Position numbers and translations under genes: made by a program. DNA of 64,000 nt from Granulicella sapmiensis (GTDB taxonomy: Bacteria > Acidobacteriota > Terriglobia > Terriglobales > Acidobacteriaceae): contig JAMFSR010000039.1 of assembly GCA_026225395.1 (NCBI GenBank), positions 1-64,000 of the forward strand, read 5' to 3'. Shown piece by piece: positions 59,934 through 64,000 of this stretch (position 1 is the first letter of the stretch; each line of letters opens with the position of its first letter). Below the pieces are notes generated by a model. That model did no database searches, was not told the DNA's origin, and saw nothing but the letters and a program-made list of their open reading frames with translations.

Positions 59934-62453
59934 CTAAGTGCTGTGTCCCAGTGCCAGATCGATGAGCGCCTTCTCCTCGAGGTCGTGAGCTTTAGCGGAT
60001 CCAGTCGCAGGACTTGCGCTGGCGACTCGTTTCACGCTGGTAACCGCACGGTTGGTGGCAATCTGGCGGAGGAGCGGCATGACGTAGCTCAACGCGCCCA
60101 TGTTTCCAGGCTCTTCCTGTACCCACACAATTTCATGTGCTTCCGGATGCTGCAACAAGGCTGCATGCAGTTCGGCTTCTGGCCACGGGTAAAGTTGGTC
60201 GACAAAAATGATGCCGACTGCCTGATCACCACTCATGGGCATCTTGCGCTTCGCGCGTTCGACACGGAGATTGTGGCCGATTTTGCCAGAGCATACAAGC
60301 AAACGTCGCGGATTTTCGACTTCACTGTCGGGCAGGACATTACGGAAGCTGCCTGTGGTGAAGTCCTGGAGTGTGGACATAGCGTCGGGATGGCGAAGCA
60401 TCGACTTGGGTGTAAAGACGATGAGAGGCTTACGCCACTTTCGCATGGCCTGACGACGAAGAAGATGGAAATATTGCGCCGCTGTTGAAGGCTGGCAAAT
60501 TTGAATATTGTCTTGCGCGGCGAGTTGGAGGTAGCGCTCGATGCGGGCCGAAGAATGTTCGGGGCCCTGACCTTCATAGCCGTGCGGCAACAGCATGACA
60601 ACGCCAGAGAGCAGGCCCCACTTGGCTTCGCCAGCGGCGATAAATTGGTCGATGATGATTTGCGCGCCGTTCGCGAAGTCCCCAAACTGCGCTTCCCAGA
60701 GAATGAGGGCTTCCGGAAAGTCGCGCGAGTAACCATACTCGAAGCCCAGGCAGGCGGCTTCCGACAGCAGCGAGTTATGCACCTCCCAACGCGCTTGTGT
60801 GGGGGAGATAGCGGAGAGAGGAGAATAGCGCTGCTCAGTTTCGATGTCGATGAGGACGGAATGCCGTTGATTGAACGTTCCTCGTTGCGAATCTTGGCCG
60901 GTGAGCCGGACGGGCGTACCAGCCTTCAGAAGCGATGCGTAGGCGAGCAACTCCGCTGTACCGTAGTCGAATGGCTTGAGGCCCGCGCCCATGTCGATGC
61001 GAGGTTCAAGCACTGTCTTTTTAACCTTAGGATGTAGGTGGAATCCCAAGGGGGCGGTGGTGATGGCCTTGGTGAGAGCAGTAACTTCCGAAGCTTCGAT
61101 GGCTGTCTGCGGGCGATCCTCCGGTCCGAGGGGACCTCCGCGGAATGCCTTCCAATAGTCGGGCAGTGCGTGCAATTCCGGCTTGTGTTCAGCTTTACTT
61201 GCGGCCTTCTGGTCGTCGAGGAAGGTCTGTTGAATGCTCTTGATTTCGTCTGTGGCGTCGACGCCCAGTTTCTTTGCATACAACTCGTAGAGCGGCGGAT
61301 GATTCTTGATGATCGCGTAACGGCGTGGCGAGGTAACCGTCGGATCGTCCACTTCGGAGTGGCCATGGCGGCGGTAGCCGATGAGGTCAACGACCACATC
61401 GGATCGGAACGTATGCCGATACTCGACGGCGATCGCGGCGACCCGCACCACTGCCTCGGGATCTTCGGCATTGACGTGGAAGATTGGGATAGGTAAGCGC
61501 TTGGCCAAATCCGTCGCAAAACGCGAGCTGTTGGACTCCTCCGGCATAGCGGTGAAGCCGAGCAGATTGTTGGTGATAATCTGCAACGCACCGCCCACGG
61601 TATACCCGTGAAGGTCGGCGAGATTGAGCGTCTCAGCCGTCACGCCCTGACCGGCGAACGCCGCATCGCCGTGAATGATGATTGGCAGAACCTGTTCTTT
61701 GCCCTCTTTGCCAAGTCGTTCCTGCCAGGCGCATGCACGGCCCATCACGACCGGGTTTACTGCTTCGAGATGCGAAGGGTTCGAAGCCAGGTGGAGGTGG
61801 ATGACCTTGCCGTTGGGCGCGGTAAAGCTGCCAGTCGCTCCCATGTGATACTTTACGTCTCCTCCACCCATCGTGCTGCGCGGATCTACATCTTCAAACT
61901 TCGTGAAGATTTCAGCGCCTCCACGACCAATTGTGTTGGTCATCACGTTGAGACGACCCCGGTGTGCCATTCCGATGAGGGAGCGTGTAACGCCTACTTC
62001 ACTCGCAGTAATAAATGTCTGCTCTAAATATGGGATGAGAGCAGTGAGGCCCTCGAGAGAGAATCGCTTGGTTCCGAGATACCTCTGCTGTGCGACCTGT
62101 TCGAAGAAGTCGGCTTTGATCAGGGCGGTCAGGATACGGGAGCGATCTTCTGCCGTGAAGGGCGTCGTCGTATAGTCTCGCTCGAGGCGCTCCTGAATCC
62201 ACTCCCGCTTTTCTATGGACTGGATGTGCATGAACTCTACGCCGATCGTGCCGCAGTAGTATCGGCGCGCTTCCTCAGAATCGGGCCCATCCGGGACAGA
62301 GACGGGAAATGGCTCAGGAGGAAGGTACTGACCGAGCGGATCGAGTGCCGCCTGGAGATAGCCAAATGATCGAAAAACGTCAAAGGTGGCTTCCCGTTCA
62401 CTGCTGCTGACGGATTCGGTAGGTTTAGGTGCTTGCCTAAATGGAGTAGCCAT
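59934..62453 (-). CDS. odhA: 2-oxoglutarate dehydrogenase E1 component
   Basis: 839 residues. The ThDP-dependent E1 pattern is clear: FSLEGLTALIPYLEQTF, GMAHRGRLNVMTN, DVKYHMGATGSF, SNPSHLEAVNPVVMGRACAWQ, HGDAAFAGQGVTAETLNLADL, RRHGHSEVDDPTVTSP, GQDSQRGTFNQRHSVL and the C-terminal VWVQEEPGNMGALSYV. It decarboxylates 2-oxoglutarate and passes the succinyl group to E2 (sucB, not in this window). The N-terminal E2-binding segment of about 40 residues in Gram-negative SucA is short here. It is monocistronic in what is visible; its product side would receive 2-oxoglutarate from the semialdehyde dehydrogenase route. Confidence 0.95.
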   Translation of the reverse strand: MATPFRQAPKPTESVSSSEREATFDVFRSFGYLQAALDPLGQYLPPEPFPVSVPDGPDSEEARRYYCGTIGVEFMHIQSIEKREWIQERLERDYTTTPFTAEDRSRILTALIKADFFEQVAQQRYLGTKRFSLEGLTALIPYLEQTFITASEVGVTRSLIGMAHRGRLNVMTNTIGRGGAEIFTKFEDVDPRSTMGGGDVKYHMGATGSFTAPNGKVIHLHLASNPSHLEAVNPVVMGRACAWQERLGKEGKEQVLPIIIHGDAAFAGQGVTAETLNLADLHGYTVGGALQIITNNLLGFTAMPEESNSSRFATDLAKRLPIPIFHVNAEDPEAVVRVAAIAVEYRHTFRSDVVVDLIGYRRHGHSEVDDPTVTSPRRYAIIKNHPPLYELYAKKLGVDATDEIKSIQQTFLDDQKAASKAEHKPELHALPDYWKAFRGGPLGPEDRPQTAIEASEVTALTKAITTAPLGFHLHPKVKKTVLEPRIDMGAGLKPFDYGTAELLAYASLLKAGTPVRLTGQDSQRGTFNQRHSVLIDIETEQRYSPLSAISPTQARWEVHNSLLSEAACLGFEYGYSRDFPEALILWEAQFGDFANGAQIIIDQFIAAGEAKWGLLSGVVMLLPHGYEGQGPEHSSARIERYLQLAAQDNIQICQPSTAAQYFHLLRRQAMRKWRKPLIVFTPKSMLRHPDAMSTLQDFTTGSFRNVLPDSEVENPRRLLVCSGKIGHNLRVERAKRKMPMSGDQAVGIIFVDQLYPWPEAELHAALLQHPEAHEIVWVQEEPGNMGALSYVMPLLRQIATNRAVTSVKRVASASPATGSAKAHDLEEKALIDLALGHST

Positions 62454-63204
62454 AGCCCCTTCATCCTAGACGTTTCGAATATACGTTGCACTCTCTGGTT
62501 CGGTAATCGCATAAAATTCTATGTCCAGTAGCCAAAAAGGATCATGTCCGCTAAGGACATTGCTAGGTGCGCGACCGGAATAAGAGAAGGCTGGTCGTTA
62601 ACTGACTCGGGTCCAAATCTTTGATCTGGACGGGCCCATGGCGGCGTGCGGAATAGTTTGTAAAGGGCGTTGTGACAGACTGGTGCGTCCTACACCCGGA
62701 TGAAGGTGATTGGCGACGCTGGCACCATTGTTCCAGCTCCCGAGACTTCATTGGGCGGCTGGAACGGTCAGGTAGTTATCGAGATTTCACCAACCCCAAA
62801 GCCGAGCAGTTCATTTATAGCTACTGCGTTTCTAACTGCTTGGTGCTCAACTACCTCTTGAAGCTCCCGTTCGGACAAAGTCGAGACTACCAGAGCGCAT
62901 TGAGTGGTATCACTATCCGGTCGGCTCCAGTTGGGCTGTCAACGGCATAGAACGCCGCGGATCTAAATTCGTCAATCAACTCGAGATACGCAACCGGTCA
63001 GAATCGCATCGTGCTTTGCATTTTGCATATATACATCTTTGCATCGGCTGTTACATACTGTGTTGCGTTGAACATTCAGGATATTTAAGCAGTTTTGTCG
63101 GCACGTAGTTAAGCCTAGGTCTTTCATAGCGAAGCAGCTTAGGCACCGCTGCTAAGGCCGAACGAATCCATGACGCCTTTCGGCGTATGTGGGGAGTGAT
63201 CCAT
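62454..63204. other. 751-bp stretch without a convincing gene
   Basis: Promoter regions of the leftward odhA and the rightward MFS gene. The only sizeable open frame (62672-62950) is unlike a protein and has no good ribosome site. A short A-T rich segment with TATATACAT is near 63030. No tRNA or repeat was recognised. Confidence 0.45.
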
Positions 63205-64000
63205 ATGTCTGAGTCGAATTTGCGAGCTGTCGTGCAGTGGGACGTATCCGGCAAGACGATTGAGTTCGACCCCAAGCGATGGATGATCATCGTACTCCTC
63301 AGTATTGGAGTAATCATTGCCTTCATCTCGCGAACGAATCTTTCGTCAGCCCTAGCCTACAAGCCCTTTGTTCAAATGTTTCAACTCTCCAATGTCGATC
63401 GGGGAGCGTTGAACTCGGCTTTCTTCTGGTCCTATGCCGCTCTGCAAATTCCAGCGGGATTACTAGTGGATCGCTATGGAGTCAAAAAGCCTTACGCAAT
63501 CAGTTTCACCATCTGGTGTGTTGCCTCTGCGCTAACCGGTCTAACGCACTCCCTTTCCCAGCTGACGACCATGCGTATCCTGACTGGCGCTGGAGAAGCG
63601 ATCGTCACACCCGCGACCTATCGCTGGATCAGGCTCAATTTTCCGGAGCGCGAGAGTGGGCGGGCCGTAGGCATTTACGTCGTGGGTACCAAGATAGGTG
63701 CCGCAATTGGAGCTCCGATCGCCACATGGTTAATCCTGGCTTATGGATGGCAAGCCATGTTCATCATTATTGGAACGGCCGGTCTTATCTGGCTCATCCC
63801 TTGGGCGGTGATGATCAAGGCTGACGGTCCGAAGACGAAAGCACCAGGCGAACGCTGGAGAAAGCCCTCCTCCACGATAACGTTTGGCGATCTCATGGCT
63901 AGTCCGGTGATATGGGGAACTCTTATCGTCAACTTTTGCTACAACTATTTTGTTTTCTATTGCATGACTTGGATGCCGGCCTACTTTGTCGAGCAGCGCC
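63205..64000 (+). CDS. MFS transporter, ACS type (3' end outside window)
   Basis: The frame starts at ATG 63205, with GGGGAG about 8 bp upstream, and is open to the right edge, giving at least 265 residues. FISRTNLSSALAYKPFVQMF, GALNSAFFWSYAALQIPAGLLVDRYGVKKPYAI and GAGEAIVTPATYRWIRLNF match the ACS family and closely parallel the transporter at 34639-35937. At least six membrane segments are visible, as expected for the N-terminal half. Probably an importer of an organic or sugar acid. Confidence 0.87.
   Translation, partial: MSESNLRAVVQWDVSGKTIEFDPKRWMIIVLLSIGVIIAFISRTNLSSALAYKPFVQMFQLSNVDRGALNSAFFWSYAALQIPAGLLVDRYGVKKPYAISFTIWCVASALTGLTHSLSQLTTMRILTGAGEAIVTPATYRWIRLNFPERESGRAVGIYVVGTKIGAAIGAPIATWLILAYGWQAMFIIIGTAGLIWLIPWAVMIKADGPKTKAPGERWRKPSSTITFGDLMASPVIWGTLIVNFCYNYFVFYCMTWMPAYFVEQR

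Noticed and set aside
62672..62950. 92-residue frame in the gap after odhA
   Set aside because: No ribosome site, odd composition (Trp, Cys and Ser rich) and no recognisable motif.
1..64000. CRISPR arrays, tRNA or rRNA genes, insertion sequences
   Set aside because: No regularly spaced repeats, transposase frames or recognisable RNA genes were found on reading both strands.

Overview
The window looks like a chromosomal segment of a soil-type Acidobacteriota, probably Acidobacteriaceae (Granulicella/Edaphobacter/Terriglobus-like). This is inferred from two very large TonB-dependent receptors of the Oar-like type (N-terminal carboxypeptidase-regulatory domain, C-terminus PRQIQF), moderately high GC, frequent GTG/TTG starts and the overall gene content. 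I see no rRNA, tRNA, CRISPR array or insertion sequence.

Layout. (1) 1-2.3 kb: the end of a TetR regulator, then an AraC regulator divergent from a short-chain dehydrogenase, with a perfect inverted repeat between them. (2) 2.5-5.6 kb: two convergent pairs of unrecognised membrane or lipoprotein genes. (3) 6.3-14.3 kb: a defence island. It holds a complete type I Wadjet operon (jetA-jetB-jetC-jetD) and, converging on it, a JAB/JAMM protease gene preceded by a broken ubiquitin-E1-like (ThiF) gene, the probable remains of a second defence operon. (4) 14.7-20.7 kb: a TPR protein with a Fis-like C-terminus, divergent from a gluconeogenic operon: a stand-alone C-terminal half of pyruvate phosphate dikinase, GAPDH, GTP-type PEP carboxykinase and a small omega-like protein. 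(5) 20.8-24.9 kb: a two-component system and a secreted TolB-like propeller. (6) 25.3-32.1 kb: a frameshifted TonB receptor and a large FAD/Fe-S 2-hydroxyacid dehydrogenase. (7) 32.2-44.0 kb: a catabolic cluster for an aromatic acid. It has an extradiol dioxygenase-like protein, three MFS transporters, an amidohydrolase, a LigJ-like oxalomesaconate hydratase, two 4,5-dihydroxyphthalate-decarboxylase-like proteins, an HpcH/HpaI aldolase and a ThDP enzyme. (8) 44.3-55.5 kb: an intact TonB receptor, an SMP-30-like protein, an alpha/beta hydrolase, a ketoglutarate-semialdehyde dehydrogenase, a PEBP-carboxylesterase fusion and a GntR/FCD regulator. (9) 55.5-62.5 kb: full-length pyruvate phosphate dikinase divergent from a second TPR/Fis-like protein, then 2-oxoglutarate dehydrogenase E1. 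(10) A partial MFS transporter runs off the right edge.

How the genes may fit together. The aromatic 4,5-cleavage route ends in pyruvate and oxaloacetate, the substrates of pyruvate phosphate dikinase and PEP carboxykinase, which are also encoded here. Two regulatory patterns stand out. A TPR/Fis-like gene divergent from a PPDK-family gene occurs twice, with nearly the same 13-bp palindrome at nearly the same distance from both TPR starts. GTATAC-core palindromes precede several catabolic genes and the GntR gene itself, suggesting a local GntR regulon.

All functional calls rest on motif recognition in the translated sequence; no database search was run.
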